A stretch of 64,000 bases of DNA from Edaphobacter sp. 12200R-103 (GCF_010093025.1 NZ_CP048114.1:1798001-1862000), one strand, 5' to 3'; positions 17,217-27,233 are shown, counted from the stretch's first letter. Numbers and translations are program-made. The notes: generated by a model from the letters alone, not told the origin.

Positions 17217-18173
17217 ATGGAGATAGTTGAGTCCTCTTCTCCTGATGATTTTTCCCCCTCTCCCCTGATAAAGGAGGAGCAGAAAGACGGCGGCCTGGTT
17301 CCAACGGTCTCGCGTAGCGCACCGTGGATAGGAATTGCAGCCGGATTCATTGTGATAAGCCTGATCTCTGCGGCTTTGTTCTATCGGCATCTCCATGCCG
17401 CGAACCGGACAGAGATATCCCCACTGGCAGCAATGTTTACAAGAGATCGACCCACCATCCTGGTTCCAGGAGATAGCGGGCTTGTCGTGTGGCAGGAGAC
17501 GCGACACAAGAATCTAACCCTGTCGGATTACCTCGCCTCCAATTACGTCAAGACGCATGAAGGACCGTTCAGCCCTCAAGAGCAAATCGCACTTAGCCTG
17601 TTAGGACGACGATATACGTCGATGGTCGATCTGGAGATCGTTCAGAAGCTCTCGAACATGGCGCAGACCTATCATGCTGAACCGCTTCTGCGCTTTGCAC
17701 GCGATGTACGTCCGAACGATCTTAAATACAGCAACGTCGTCCTTATCGGTAGCAGCGAAACCAATCCCTGGAGCCAGATGTTTCAAGGGGCAATGAACTT
17801 TGTGCTGACAAAGGACCAGCAGCGAACGCTTTATACGATTGAGAATCGCCACCCCGCAGCCGGAGAACCTGCCCGATGGCTTTCAGATCCGGCGGATCGG
17901 CTGAAAACCGCTTATTGCGAGGTATCCTATCTGGCGAATCCCTCAGGAGCAGGAAACGTATTAGTCCTCGAGGGAACCTCCATGGCAGGAACGGAATGCG
18001 CATGGGAGTTCATCTCCAATCAGGAACGATTAAGACAATTCCTGAAACTGGCAGGCTGGAAAGGCCACCAGACCCCGCACTTTGAAGCGCTTCTTCGAAC
18101 CAGCAATCTGGGGGGCAATGCCGCCACAAGCACCATCGTGGCCTGGCGCATCGATGGCCACCCGGCTTCCTGA
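17217..18173 (+). CDS. Membrane-anchored protein of unknown function, probably 5'-truncated
   Basis: The frame has a short polar N-terminus (SSSPDDFSPSPLIKEEQ), one transmembrane helix (about residues 35-55, WIGIAAGFIVISLISAALFY) and an extracytoplasmic domain of about 260 residues with VLIGSSETNPW, LVLEGTSMAGTECAWEF and IENRHPAAGEPARW. I recall similar C-terminal domains attached to N-terminal winged-helix regulators in acidobacteria, but cannot confirm this. If so, the DNA-binding part is missing. The frame is open further upstream (a TTG at 17163), but that stretch overlaps the receptor fragment. The ATG at 17217 has AAAGGA immediately before it, which is too close to be an ideal ribosome binding site. 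The coincidence with the receptor fragment's broken end supports truncation. Confidence 0.55.
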   Translation: MEIVESSSPDDFSPSPLIKEEQKDGGLVPTVSRSAPWIGIAAGFIVISLISAALFYRHLHAANRTEISPLAAMFTRDRPTILVPGDSGLVVWQETRHKNLTLSDYLASNYVKTHEGPFSPQEQIALSLLGRRYTSMVDLEIVQKLSNMAQTYHAEPLLRFARDVRPNDLKYSNVVLIGSSETNPWSQMFQGAMNFVLTKDQQRTLYTIENRHPAAGEPARWLSDPADRLKTAYCEVSYLANPSGAGNVLVLEGTSMAGTECAWEFISNQERLRQFLKLAGWKGHQTPHFEALLRTSNLGGNAATSTIVAWRIDGHPAS

Positions 18174-18305
18174 GCAATAAGGGAACAGGGCTTCCTTCCT
18201 TGCTGATTCGAGCGTGGACGAAGTTTTCTACCCCATTGGGGGGATTTTTCCCGAATAAAAGATCAAGGACAATCCTTGGAAACACCCCCCTCCTGAGGTT
18301 TGCCC

Positions 18306-18704
18306 GTGAATATCCTTCGGGCCATCACGCTTCTTACGCTCTCTCTCGCAGTGGTCTTCGTCCTTCGTCTGCGCTCCGCTTCCGCTGTCCCCCGGCACAC
18401 CCCGGTAACCGTCACTTCTGTGGATTCAAGAGCAGCTCTATGCCGCACCGCTCTCGAGAGGATCCAGCAAAACCAGGGCCTCTGGCGATCCTACGACGAA
18501 GACCAGAACTTCGGGACAGTCGTGGTCGACTCTACTTATCGCACTGCCTCCCAACACCAGAAGGACGAGATCAACCGGCTGATACGCTGCGTTCTGACCC
18601 AGGGAAAAGGCGATGAATCCGTAAACCTGATCGAATATGTGGATTCTGCCAGTCACAAAGCCGTAGCGTACTGGTCGCCCTATGATGGCCTGCAGACCAG
18701 GTAG
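18306..18704 (+). CDS. Small secreted protein, unknown function
   Basis: This is a 132-residue product with an N-terminal hydrophobic segment (about residues 4-22, LRAITLLTLSLAVVFVLRL) that is a signal peptide or anchor. The rest is soluble and charged, with two Cys residues (in AALCRTAL and LIRCVLTQ) that could pair outside the cytoplasm. GTG at 18306 is favoured: GAGG (18295-18298) lies seven bases upstream, whereas TTG at 18300 is only one base away. I recognise no family. It stands alone, 130 bases after the preceding gene and convergent with the LacI gene. Confidence 0.5.
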   Translation: MNILRAITLLTLSLAVVFVLRLRSASAVPRHTPVTVTSVDSRAALCRTALERIQQNQGLWRSYDEDQNFGTVVVDSTYRTASQHQKDEINRLIRCVLTQGKGDESVNLIEYVDSASHKAVAYWSPYDGLQTR

Positions 18705-18740
18705 CACATTACCCAGTCCTCGCAAACCTTGTTATTTCTT

Positions 18741-19802
18741 TCAGTCAGCCGCACCCGATTCCCTTCCCGGATTCGGACTATCGCCAGATCTGCAGCCACA
18801 GGACTCGCGGATCGTCAGCGTGACGGGAAGGACAGTCCTCACACTTGAGGTCTGGAACTCTCCATTGATACGCTGCAAAAGCAGCTTGGCTGATACCTTG
18901 CCCAGTTCTGCAGAGGGCTGCCGGACGGCCGTCACCGATGGGGTAATCAGGGTGAAGAAATCCACATCATCAAAGCCCACCAGGGCGACTTCCCGGCCCA
19001 GTTCGATGCCCATCTCCTTCAGAGACTCGATAATCCAGATGGTAGAGGCGTTGTTGGCCGCGAAGATCGCGTCCGGATGATCGGGCCCGGAGAACATCTC
19101 TGTCAGAATCTGACGAGCGGCCGCCCGCGTTGGCAGATTCGCCTCTTTCAGCACCGGAAGGTCGGCTCTCCGCATCGCATCCCGATAACCGGTAATCCGC
19201 TCTTTAATGGTTAGCAGGTGAGAGTTGGCAGAGACGCAGGCGATCCTCCGATAACCGTGCGCCAGCAAGTGCTCTACCGCCATGACGGCGCCGGCCCTGT
19301 TCTCAACCCCGACGGAATCGGTCGTCGCTACCTCCATGGGCCGATCGATCGTTACGACGGGGGTTACTCCGGTAGCGATGCTCTTCAAATACTTTGCCCG
19401 GCTGTCGCACGGAACCAGCAGGATGCCGTCGACCGGGTGATGCATCATCATCTCGACCTGGGCTTCCTCAATGGAGGGGTCCTCATCGGAGGCAGCCAGC
19501 CAGACCAGGTAGCCGTTTTCCCGAGCAGCCTCCTGGACGGCATGGCTGACCACGGAAAAGAAGGTGTCGGAGATATCAGGGACGATCAGCCCGATCGAAC
19601 GGGAGAGCTTGCCCGTCAACATCCGTGCCGCATGATTGGGACGATAATCGAGCAGCCGGATGGCTTCCTGGACCTTCCGCGCCGTCTCTTCGGCGACATA
19701 GGGGTGGCCGTTGATTGTGCGGGAGACCGTCATGGGGCCCACGCCGGCCGCTCGGGCAACATCCTGCAAGGTCGCGCGTTTTTTGGGAAAGGACTCGGTC
19801 AC
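18741..19802 (-). CDS. LacI family transcriptional regulator
   Basis: This is a 353-residue sugar-responsive repressor. The N-terminal helix-turn-helix is ATLQDVARAAGVGPMTVSRT, followed by the hinge helix YRPNHAARMLTGKLS. A periplasmic-binding-protein-like effector domain follows (IGLIVPDISDTFFS, DGILLVPCDSR, VALVGFDDVDFF). GTG at 19802 is chosen because AGGAAG lies five bases upstream; an earlier GTG at 19841 would add 13 residues. The gene is divergent from the TonB receptor at 19981 and about 180 bases from it, the usual arrangement for control of a neighbouring carbohydrate locus. The mannosidase genes beyond the receptor suggest a mannose-containing ligand as effector, which is inference. 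Confidence 0.9.
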   Translation of the reverse strand: MTESFPKKRATLQDVARAAGVGPMTVSRTINGHPYVAEETARKVQEAIRLLDYRPNHAARMLTGKLSRSIGLIVPDISDTFFSVVSHAVQEAARENGYLVWLAASDEDPSIEEAQVEMMMHHPVDGILLVPCDSRAKYLKSIATGVTPVVTIDRPMEVATTDSVGVENRAGAVMAVEHLLAHGYRRIACVSANSHLLTIKERITGYRDAMRRADLPVLKEANLPTRAAARQILTEMFSGPDHPDAIFAANNASTIWIIESLKEMGIELGREVALVGFDDVDFFTLITPSVTAVRQPSAELGKVSAKLLLQRINGEFQTSSVRTVLPVTLTIRESCGCRSGDSPNPGRESGAAD

Positions 19803-19980
19803 CTTGACTTCCTGTATGAGAGGGCTATCATACCCTGCCACGCCTCTCCCAATCTCGATTTCACGATAAATTCAGCTACTTTATATTGACAACTCTATAT
19901 TCAAACGCGTAAACAGGTGTTCGCTGTGATAGCGCAATCATACATAACTCATAGCATTGTTGTTTTTCGAGGAGGCAGAA
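19803..19980. promoter_or_regulatory. Divergent promoter region, LacI gene / TonB receptor
   Basis: The region holds an AT-rich stretch with a TTGACA hexamer (19886-19891) directed toward the receptor, though the -10 at 17 bases (GTAAAC) is weak. The sequence TTCAAACGCGTAAACA (19900-19915) has the central CG of many LacI-family operators but is only symmetrical over ACGCGT, so it is a tentative operator. Confidence 0.3.
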
Positions 19981-22900
19981 GTGAAAACCTACAGGCATCG
20001 TGCATGCACGCTGTTTTTAGCGTTGTTGTGCTTGTTTTTAACTGGGTTGCCTCTGCATGCTCAGTCTGATACGTCCTCTCTTTCAGGAACCGTAGCAGAC
20101 GCGAGCGGTGCAGTCGTTCCCAACGCGAATATCACTCTGAATAACCAGGCGACCCGCGCCGAAATCCACGCAACCACTAACAGTGGCGGCAATTACACCA
20201 TTACCAACCTGCCCACCGGCGCGTACACGATGCGTGTTGAAGCACCGGGATTTCAGACCACAAATCTGAGCGACATCCGCGTCGATCCGAACATCGGCCG
20301 GCGTGTTGACGTCACCATGCGGGTCGGTGACACGACCACCTCCATCACGGTCGAAGCCAACGCAAACACCGTACAGACCGAATCAGGCGCTGTGGGCCAG
20401 CTCATCACCCAGGAGCAGGTTAAGAACATTCAGCTCAACGGACGCAATCCGATCTATTTAGCCCAGATGGAGCCTGGTGTAGTGCGCGGCCAATCAATGG
20501 CCGCGTTTAGCTTCGGCCTGGATAACGGTATTAACGTCAACGGAGCCCGCTCGCAGGAGAGCGTAATTACCTTCGATGGCGCTCCGATGGTGCGCACACG
20601 TTCGAACGGTACCAGCGTCGGCGTCGCCGATGTGGATTCGACCTCCCAGATCCAGGTGCTGACGACGAGCTATGCAGCGGAGTACGGTCGTACTTCGGGC
20701 GGCCAGATTCGCATGGTTCCCAAGAGCGGATCTTCCGAATTTCACGGTAGCGCATTCGAGTACTTCCGCAACAGCGCTCTGAATGCCAATACTTGGAGGA
20801 ACAACCAATCCGGCACCGCCCGTGGCGCCTTCCGCTACAACCAGTTCGGCTGGAACCTTAATGGCCCTGTCTTCTTTGGCGGCTTTAATAAGAACCACGA
20901 TAAGCTCTTCTTTCTCGTCGGTCAGGAATGGGTGAAGTACAACCACAACGACGTGGTGTTCAATAAGACACCGACTGCGTTGATGCGCCAGGGCAACTTC
21001 AGCGAACTGCTCTCGCCGAACATCTTTTATAGTTGTGCAGACGCTAATGGGAAGCCGTCATCAACAGGCCCTTGTGTCAATAATCAGATTGTTGATCCGA
21101 CGACGAAAACACCGTACGCGGGCAATATCATTCCTCAAGGGCAACTCAGCCAGAACGGTACCGGACTGCTGCGCGCCTATCCTTTGCCCAATGTCAGCGC
21201 ACCGAGCTACAACTGGGTGGATGCGGCGCTCTATACCGAGAGCCAGCGTAAGGATTCCGTCGTTGTCGACTTCGTCCCTACCGACAAGCACCACTTCCGG
21301 TTCAGCATGCTGAACTACAACTACAACGATTACGAGCCGCACTTCGGGAACTTCAACACCAACCCACGTATCTTCAATCGCCCGAATCAGATCGGTGTCG
21401 TTCACTGGACCTGGACCATCAGCCCCACCTGGGTCAATGACGCCTATGCTTCAGGTGCAGCCGACCACGTCACCATTGGCATCGATACCAAGTCAGGACT
21501 GTTCGACCGCACCAAGTACGGCATCAATTACCCGTATCTCTTCGGTGCTGCCGACAAGGTTGTGCCGGACAAGATCCCGACGATCCAGATCGCTGGTTTC
21601 ACAACGTTGGACGGCGGCCCGTACCCATCGCGCTCCGGCGGTATCGTCTATGACTTTGGCGATAACGTCACCAAGGTCTGGGGGAATCATACGATCAAAT
21701 TCGGCTTCCAGTGGGAGTACGCCGGAGAAAACAACTACGACCAGATCAGCGTCGACAATACGCGTCCTGGAACTACCAACAATCAGAACGGTCTCTTCAA
21801 CTTCGGTGACGGACAGGCCGTTACGTCGAAGATTGCGGCTGCGAATGCTGCTCTCGGTGTCTTCAATACCTATGGCGAGATCGGCACCCGTTCTTACACG
21901 CTGTTCCGCGGCAATATGTACAGCATGTATGGGCAGGACCAGTGGCGTGTGAACTCGAAGCTGGTGCTGGAGTATGGCATTCGCTACGACATCATGCAGT
22001 CCTATCATGCGTTGTGGGGCAATCAAGCATTCTTCAATCCCACCAACTACGATCCGAATCTCGCTCCTGCGGTGGACCCCAAGACCGGGTTCCTTACCGG
22101 TGGCGATCCGTATAACGGCGTTGTCATCCCCGGGAGTGGCTTCCCCAGCAAGGCCAAAGGTCATGTGCCGGACTCAATCCTCAACGGCAACTATCAGCGG
22201 CTCTTCCGCGGATACAACTCCAACTATTCTCCGACGGTGCTCACGAATATCCAGCCTCGTTTCGGGTTCGCTTATCAGATCTCACCGGGAACCGTGCTTC
22301 GCGCAGGTGTGGGACGGTACGTTCAACGTCTCGGTATCAGCGATACCGTTCACGTTGGCGGCAACGCTCCGTTCCAGCCGGCTTCCTCGGTGACCAATGG
22401 TAACGTAGACGCTCCTGGAGGCAATGGCGTCAATCAGCTTCCGCTGGCCTTTACCTCGCATGCATATAAGTACCCCAGCCCCGAAGCATGGGGTTGGAAT
22501 CTGACCGTAGAGCATGAATTCAACAAGGTCGCGGTGTTCACGTTGAGCTATGTCGGCCGTCGCGGTTACCACCTGGAACAGCTGGCGAACATCAACCAGT
22601 TGCCCACAGGTACGGTCGCTCCTGGAACCCAAAACCTGGCCCTCCATATCAATCCTGATTCGCTGCGTCCTTACAAGGGCTTCTCGACCATCATTGAGGC
22701 CGAGAACACCGGCGGATCCTTCTATCACTCCATGCAGGCCAACGTGAAGCGCCGCGTCACCAAGGGGCTGCTCTTCGGTGCGGCGTACACCTGGTCCAAG
22801 AGCCTTGACTATGGTTCGTCGAACGGGACGAACATCGTCAATGCTTTTGACAACAGTCTCATGTTTGGTCCCAGCGATTTCGATACGCGTCACGTGTTCG

Positions 22901-23439
22901 TATTCAACTATGTATACGACATTGGCTTCGCCAACGGCATGAGCAATGTCTTCGGTCGCACGCTCCTGGGCAACTGGCAGTTCTCCGGAACCATCCAGGC
23001 GCAATCAGGACGTCCGCAGAGCGTGTCGCGTAACCTCGATCAGGCTGGAGTTGGACCGGGTTCTGGCAACCAGTTCTACGTCATAACATCCGATCCGAAG
23101 CTGCCACATCAGTTCGGCAAGACAGGCAAATGGTTCGACGGGAGCGTTTTCCAACCTGCAGCCCCCGGCACTTTTGCCCCACGCGGTACTCGCGGCCATA
23201 TCTATGGCCCCGGGTTCAACAGCTTCTCTGCAGCGCTGCAGAAGGAGTTCCATATCATCCCCAGCCACGAGAACCATGCTGTGGTCTTCAAGGCTGAGGC
23301 ATTCAACTATCTCAATCACCCGAACCTCGATAATCCTGATATGAGCCCGACCAGCAGCACCTTCGGTCAGGTTACGACCAAGGGCGGCACATACTCTTCA
23401 GAACGCCAGTTCCAGTTCAGTCTGCGCTACGCGTTCTAA
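19981..23439 (+). CDS. Oar-like TonB-dependent outer-membrane receptor
   Basis: This is a 1,152-residue receptor. A signal peptide (about residues 8-26, FLALLCLFLTGLPLHA) is followed by a carboxypeptidase-regulatory beta-sandwich (about 33-110, LSGTVADASGAVVPNANITL, YTITNLPTGAYTMRV). Next come a plug domain (about 130-240, IQLNGRNPIYL, YGRTSGGQIRMV) and a large beta barrel ending in an aromatic strand (FQFSLRYAF). Such receptors import bulky ligands using TonB energy. They replace the SusC/SusD pair in acidobacteria, and no SusD gene is present here. GTG at 19981 is the start, with GAGGAGG five bases upstream. It is divergent from the LacI gene and precedes two mannosidases, so an alpha-mannoside is the likely cargo. 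A strong terminator follows, so the mannosidases may have their own promoter. Confidence 0.92.
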   Translation: MKTYRHRACTLFLALLCLFLTGLPLHAQSDTSSLSGTVADASGAVVPNANITLNNQATRAEIHATTNSGGNYTITNLPTGAYTMRVEAPGFQTTNLSDIRVDPNIGRRVDVTMRVGDTTTSITVEANANTVQTESGAVGQLITQEQVKNIQLNGRNPIYLAQMEPGVVRGQSMAAFSFGLDNGINVNGARSQESVITFDGAPMVRTRSNGTSVGVADVDSTSQIQVLTTSYAAEYGRTSGGQIRMVPKSGSSEFHGSAFEYFRNSALNANTWRNNQSGTARGAFRYNQFGWNLNGPVFFGGFNKNHDKLFFLVGQEWVKYNHNDVVFNKTPTALMRQGNFSELLSPNIFYSCADANGKPSSTGPCVNNQIVDPTTKTPYAGNIIPQGQLSQNGTGLLRAYPLPNVSAPSYNWVDAALYTESQRKDSVVVDFVPTDKHHFRFSMLNYNYNDYEPHFGNFNTNPRIFNRPNQIGVVHWTWTISPTWVNDAYASGAADHVTIGIDTKSGLFDRTKYGINYPYLFGAADKVVPDKIPTIQIAGFTTLDGGPYPSRSGGIVYDFGDNVTKVWGNHTIKFGFQWEYAGENNYDQISVDNTRPGTTNNQNGLFNFGDGQAVTSKIAAANAALGVFNTYGEIGTRSYTLFRGNMYSMYGQDQWRVNSKLVLEYGIRYDIMQSYHALWGNQAFFNPTNYDPNLAPAVDPKTGFLTGGDPYNGVVIPGSGFPSKAKGHVPDSILNGNYQRLFRGYNSNYSPTVLTNIQPRFGFAYQISPGTVLRAGVGRYVQRLGISDTVHVGGNAPFQPASSVTNGNVDAPGGNGVNQLPLAFTSHAYKYPSPEAWGWNLTVEHEFNKVAVFTLSYVGRRGYHLEQLANINQLPTGTVAPGTQNLALHINPDSLRPYKGFSTIIEAENTGGSFYHSMQANVKRRVTKGLLFGAAYTWSKSLDYGSSNGTNIVNAFDNSLMFGPSDFDTRHVFVFNYVYDIGFANGMSNVFGRTLLGNWQFSGTIQAQSGRPQSVSRNLDQAGVGPGSGNQFYVITSDPKLPHQFGKTGKWFDGSVFQPAAPGTFAPRGTRGHIYGPGFNSFSAALQKEFHIIPSHENHAVVFKAEAFNYLNHPNLDNPDMSPTSSTFGQVTTKGGTYSSERQFQFSLRYAF

Positions 23440-23464
23440 GAGAAACAACAACCTAACAACAAAG

Positions 23465-23502
23465 CAGATCCCGCAGTTCTTAGAGACTGCGGGATCTGTT
23501 TT
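23465..23502 (+). terminator. Rho-independent terminator after the TonB receptor
   Basis: CAGATCCCGCAGT (23465-23477) and ACTGCGGGATCTG (23486-23498) make a perfect 13-base stem with an 8-base loop, followed by TTTT. Confidence 0.85.
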
Positions 23503-23580
23503 CACTCTGGGGCAAAGAAAAGAACAAAAACAGCTGGATGAAGATCACATAACACTTGCGAACAGGATGGTTGAAAAGAG

Positions 23581-26500
23581 ATGAGCCCAAAGAATGGAAC
23601 CCGGGGGAAGAAGAGATCGCGCCGCAGTTTAAGGCTCTCTGCCTCATGCTGCCTGATTGCGGGCCTGGCGGCCGGCGACGCTGTGTATGGCCAGACCATG
23701 AAGGCGCCTGATATCACCAAGATTCCCACGCTCTACGTGGTTCCATATGCTCATCTCGATACACAATGGCGGTGGGAGTTCCCCCAGACCATCAGCGAGT
23801 ACCTGCTCAAGACGCTACGCGTCAATTTCGACTATATCGATCACTATCCCCACTATGTCTTCAACTGGACCGGAGCGAACCGCTACCGCCTGATGAAGGA
23901 GTACTTCCCTGCCGACTACGCGAAGATGCAGAAGTACGTCGCCTCGGGCCGCTGGTTCCCTGCCGGCTCTTCCGTCGAAGAGGGCGATGTTAACCTGCCG
24001 AGCGCCGAAGGAATCTTCCGGCAGATCCTTTATGGCAATGAGTATTTCCGCAAAGACTTCGGCAAAGCCAGCGAAGAGTACATGCTTCCGGACTGCTTCG
24101 GATTTCCTGCCTCTCTACCCAGCATCCTGGCGCACGCAGGTGTAAAAGGCTTTTCCACCCAGAAGCTGAATGCGCAGTGGCAACCCGCACCGAAGATCGG
24201 CGGCCCCGACTCCCCGGAAAAGACACCCGAAGGCATTCCGTTCAATGTCGGAAGATGGATCGGGCCGGATGGAACGAGCGTGATTGCCGCTCTCAATCCT
24301 GGCGGCTACGGCAGCAATGTCTACACGGACCTAAGCAAGGAGCCCACAGGCGCGGCCGCAGCATCCAGCCCGCAGCTGACGAGCGAGGAACGAGCCCGCC
24401 TGACTCCGCAGCAGGCTGCTGCGGTCGCGCGTCGCCGTCCGCCGGAGCAGGACTGGGTAAAGCGGATCGATCTCGACGGCAAAGTCACTGGCATCTTCGC
24501 TGACTATCATTACGTCGGCACAGGCGATATCGGCGGGGCGACGCAGGAGTCCACTGTCAAACTGCTGGAGGCGATCGTTACAAAGAGCAAGACGGTTCTC
24601 CCGACTCCTCCGCGCGGCGCCTACGCCATGGGAGAGGCGCCCAAAGCAGAGTCAACCGGGGCCGAGGTTCAGGTGGGCGATGGGCCGGTGCATATTGTCG
24701 AAGCCACTGCCGATCAGATGTTCAGGGATATCAAGGCGTCAATGTCCACTCGTCTGCCCGAGTACAAGGGCGATCTTGAGCTGATCAACCACTCAGCAGG
24801 ATCGTTGACCTCGCAGGCTTATCACAAGCGATGGGTTCTCAGGAATGAACTGCTCGCCGATGCCGCGGAGAAGACCTCCGTCATGGCCGAATGGATGGGA
24901 GGCCGCAGCTATCCTCAGCAGCGCATCAACGATGCCTGGATGCTCGCCCTCGGCGGACACTTTCACGATACGGCAGCGGGAACGGCAACTCCGCGAGCGT
25001 ACGAGTATGCATGGAACGACGACGTCATCGTAGGCAATCAGTTCTCCGATATTGTTACCAGCGCTACTGAATCGGTCGCCTCGGCGCTCGATACTCAAGG
25101 CGTGGGAGTGCCGATTGTCGTCTTCAATCCACTGAACGTCGAGCGTGAAGATGTGGTGGAAGCCGATGTCGCCTTCCCGGGAACAGCTCCCAAGGCTGTA
25201 CGGGTGGTCGACGAAAAAGGCGTTGCTGTGCCTTCACAGATGGAGGATGGTAAGGTTCTCTTCGTCGCCAAAGTACCTTCGGTGGGGTATGCGGTTTATC
25301 ACGTCTCTCCCGCCTCAGAGGAGGGGCGCTCCTCCGATCTGAAGGTCACCAACTCTTCTCTCGAAAATGCACGCTATCGCGTGCAGCTCAACAGCGACGG
25401 CGATGTATCCAGCGTCTATGACAAGCAGCTCAAGAAGGAGCTGCTCTCCTCTCCGATTCGTCTTGCAATCTCAAACGATAAGCCAAAGGTTTATCCGGCG
25501 TGGAACATGGACTTCGACCAGGAGCAGGCAGCTCCGCGAGCTTATGTGAGCGGTCCTGCGCAGGTTCGCATCAAAGAGCAAGGCCCGGTTCGCATCTCGC
25601 TGGAGGTGACGCGAGAGACGGAGGGTTCGAAGTTCGTCCAGACGATCCGGCTCTCTGCGGGAGACAGCGGCAATCGAGTCGAGTTTGGCAATGCGATCGA
25701 TTGGAAGACGCTTTCGGCGAACCTGAAAGCAGCCTTCCCTCTGAGCGCTTCAAACAAGGATGCCACGTACAACTGGGATATCGGCACCATTCAGCGACCG
25801 AATGCCAATGAGCGTCAGTTTGAAGTCGCTTCGCATCGCTGGATCGATCTTACGGATAAGAGCGGCAGCTACGGCACGACGATCCTTACCGATTACAAGA
25901 ACGGCTCCGACAAACCAAACGACAACACCATTCGCCTCACTCTGATGCGGTCGCCTGGGATCGAGCCTCCGGCAAACGGGCGGCCTTCCGGATATACCGA
26001 CCAGGCCAATCAGGACTGGGGTCACCACGAGTTTGTCTTCGGCCTGATGGGCCATGCTGGAGACTGGCGCGCGGCCCAGACGGACTGGCAGGCCTACCGA
26101 CTGAACGATCCCATGATGACCTTCCAGACCGAGAAGCATCCGGGAACGCTCGGCAAAACATTCTCACTGGTTCATCTCAGCAACCCGCGCATCCGCATTC
26201 TCGCACTCAAGAAGGCGGAGGACAGTGACGAGGTGATCCTTCGCATGGTGGAACTGGACGGGAGAGCACAGTCGAATGTCCGGGTATCGTTTGCAGGCCC
26301 GGTCGTCGCCGCGCGCGAAGTGAACGCCCAGGAACAGCCGCTAGGCCCGATACAACTGGGGAGCAATGGAAGCCTTTCGCTGAACTTTACACCTTACCAG
26401 ACAAGAACGATCGCGCTTCGACTGGGAGCTTCAAAAGCGAAGCTCACGAATGTAGATTCCCATCCTGTATCGCTGCCCTACGATCTCTCCGTCGCCAGCA

Positions 26501-27216
26501 ACGATGACACGAACACCTCTGGTGGAGGGTTCGACGGCGCCGGGAGAGCGCTTCCTGCCGAGATGCTTCCCTCGGAGATTCACTTCAATGGAGTGAACTT
26601 CCGGCTCGCATCTGCGAAGACCGGCGCGCCGGATGCGATTACAGCCAAAGGGCAGATGATTCCTCTTCCCCAGGGCAGGTACAACCGCATCTACATTCTT
26701 GCTGCTGCGACGGATGGCGATCAGAAGGCGACCTTCCAGGTGGGCGACATCAGGAAGGATCTCGTCATTCAGGACTGGACCGGCTTTATCGGCCAGTGGG
26801 ATACCCGTCAGTGGAAGAACCAGGAGACGAAGGACTGGGCCATCTCTGCCAATCATGCAGTCTGGCCTCCGGCGGACTTTCAAGAACGGGAAAAGCGGCC
26901 TGCCTCTCCGCGCTATCCTGAGGATTATCTTGGTCTGAAGCCGGGATACATCAAGCCCGCTACCCTGGCGTGGTATGTCTCCCATCTGCATACTCCGGCA
27001 GGTCTGAACGAGCCATATCAGTACTCCTATCTGTTTGCCTATTCCATCGATGTCGACGGAAAGGCGAATGCTCTCAAACTTCCTGACAACGACAAGATCC
27101 GCATCCTGGCGATCTCGACCGCACAGGAAGACCCGGAACTCACCCCGGCGGCTCCTTTGTTTGACACTCTCCATCGAACAGAACCGGAGACGGTTGCTCA
27201 CAACGATGGACACTAA
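23581..27216 (+). CDS. Glycoside hydrolase family 38 alpha-mannosidase (divergent, large)
   Basis: This is an exported GH38 enzyme of 1,211 residues. A basic N-terminus (GKKRSRRSLRLS) and hydrophobic segment (about 18-36) form a signal peptide. Catalytic-domain landmarks are VVPYAHLDTQW (about 53-63, zinc-binding His and Asp by family precedent), SSVEEGDVNLPS (130-141, containing the expected nucleophile Asp) and LPDCFGFPAS (169-178). GGHFHDTAAGTATP marks the helical domain. Beyond the usual C-terminal beta domains there is an extra jelly-roll-like region (about 960-1200, with EIHFNGVNFRLA and IYILAAATDGDQ) that may bind carbohydrate. Family members cleave terminal alpha-mannosyl residues. 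It sits 17 bases before the GH92 gene, so the two enzymes are probably co-expressed. Confidence 0.88.
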   Translation: MSPKNGTRGKKRSRRSLRLSASCCLIAGLAAGDAVYGQTMKAPDITKIPTLYVVPYAHLDTQWRWEFPQTISEYLLKTLRVNFDYIDHYPHYVFNWTGANRYRLMKEYFPADYAKMQKYVASGRWFPAGSSVEEGDVNLPSAEGIFRQILYGNEYFRKDFGKASEEYMLPDCFGFPASLPSILAHAGVKGFSTQKLNAQWQPAPKIGGPDSPEKTPEGIPFNVGRWIGPDGTSVIAALNPGGYGSNVYTDLSKEPTGAAAASSPQLTSEERARLTPQQAAAVARRRPPEQDWVKRIDLDGKVTGIFADYHYVGTGDIGGATQESTVKLLEAIVTKSKTVLPTPPRGAYAMGEAPKAESTGAEVQVGDGPVHIVEATADQMFRDIKASMSTRLPEYKGDLELINHSAGSLTSQAYHKRWVLRNELLADAAEKTSVMAEWMGGRSYPQQRINDAWMLALGGHFHDTAAGTATPRAYEYAWNDDVIVGNQFSDIVTSATESVASALDTQGVGVPIVVFNPLNVEREDVVEADVAFPGTAPKAVRVVDEKGVAVPSQMEDGKVLFVAKVPSVGYAVYHVSPASEEGRSSDLKVTNSSLENARYRVQLNSDGDVSSVYDKQLKKELLSSPIRLAISNDKPKVYPAWNMDFDQEQAAPRAYVSGPAQVRIKEQGPVRISLEVTRETEGSKFVQTIRLSAGDSGNRVEFGNAIDWKTLSANLKAAFPLSASNKDATYNWDIGTIQRPNANERQFEVASHRWIDLTDKSGSYGTTILTDYKNGSDKPNDNTIRLTLMRSPGIEPPANGRPSGYTDQANQDWGHHEFVFGLMGHAGDWRAAQTDWQAYRLNDPMMTFQTEKHPGTLGKTFSLVHLSNPRIRILALKKAEDSDEVILRMVELDGRAQSNVRVSFAGPVVAAREVNAQEQPLGPIQLGSNGSLSLNFTPYQTRTIALRLGASKAKLTNVDSHPVSLPYDLSVASNDDTNTSGGGFDGAGRALPAEMLPSEIHFNGVNFRLASAKTGAPDAITAKGQMIPLPQGRYNRIYILAAATDGDQKATFQVGDIRKDLVIQDWTGFIGQWDTRQWKNQETKDWAISANHAVWPPADFQEREKRPASPRYPEDYLGLKPGYIKPATLAWYVSHLHTPAGLNEPYQYSYLFAYSIDVDGKANALKLPDNDKIRILAISTAQEDPELTPAAPLFDTLHRTEPETVAHNDGH

Positions 27217-27233
27217 CTTAGGATTTTTTATTC

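Noticed and set aside
18232..18250. CCCC-ATT-GGGG followed by TTTTT as a terminator
   Set aside because: A four-base stem with a three-base loop is too weak to support on its own.
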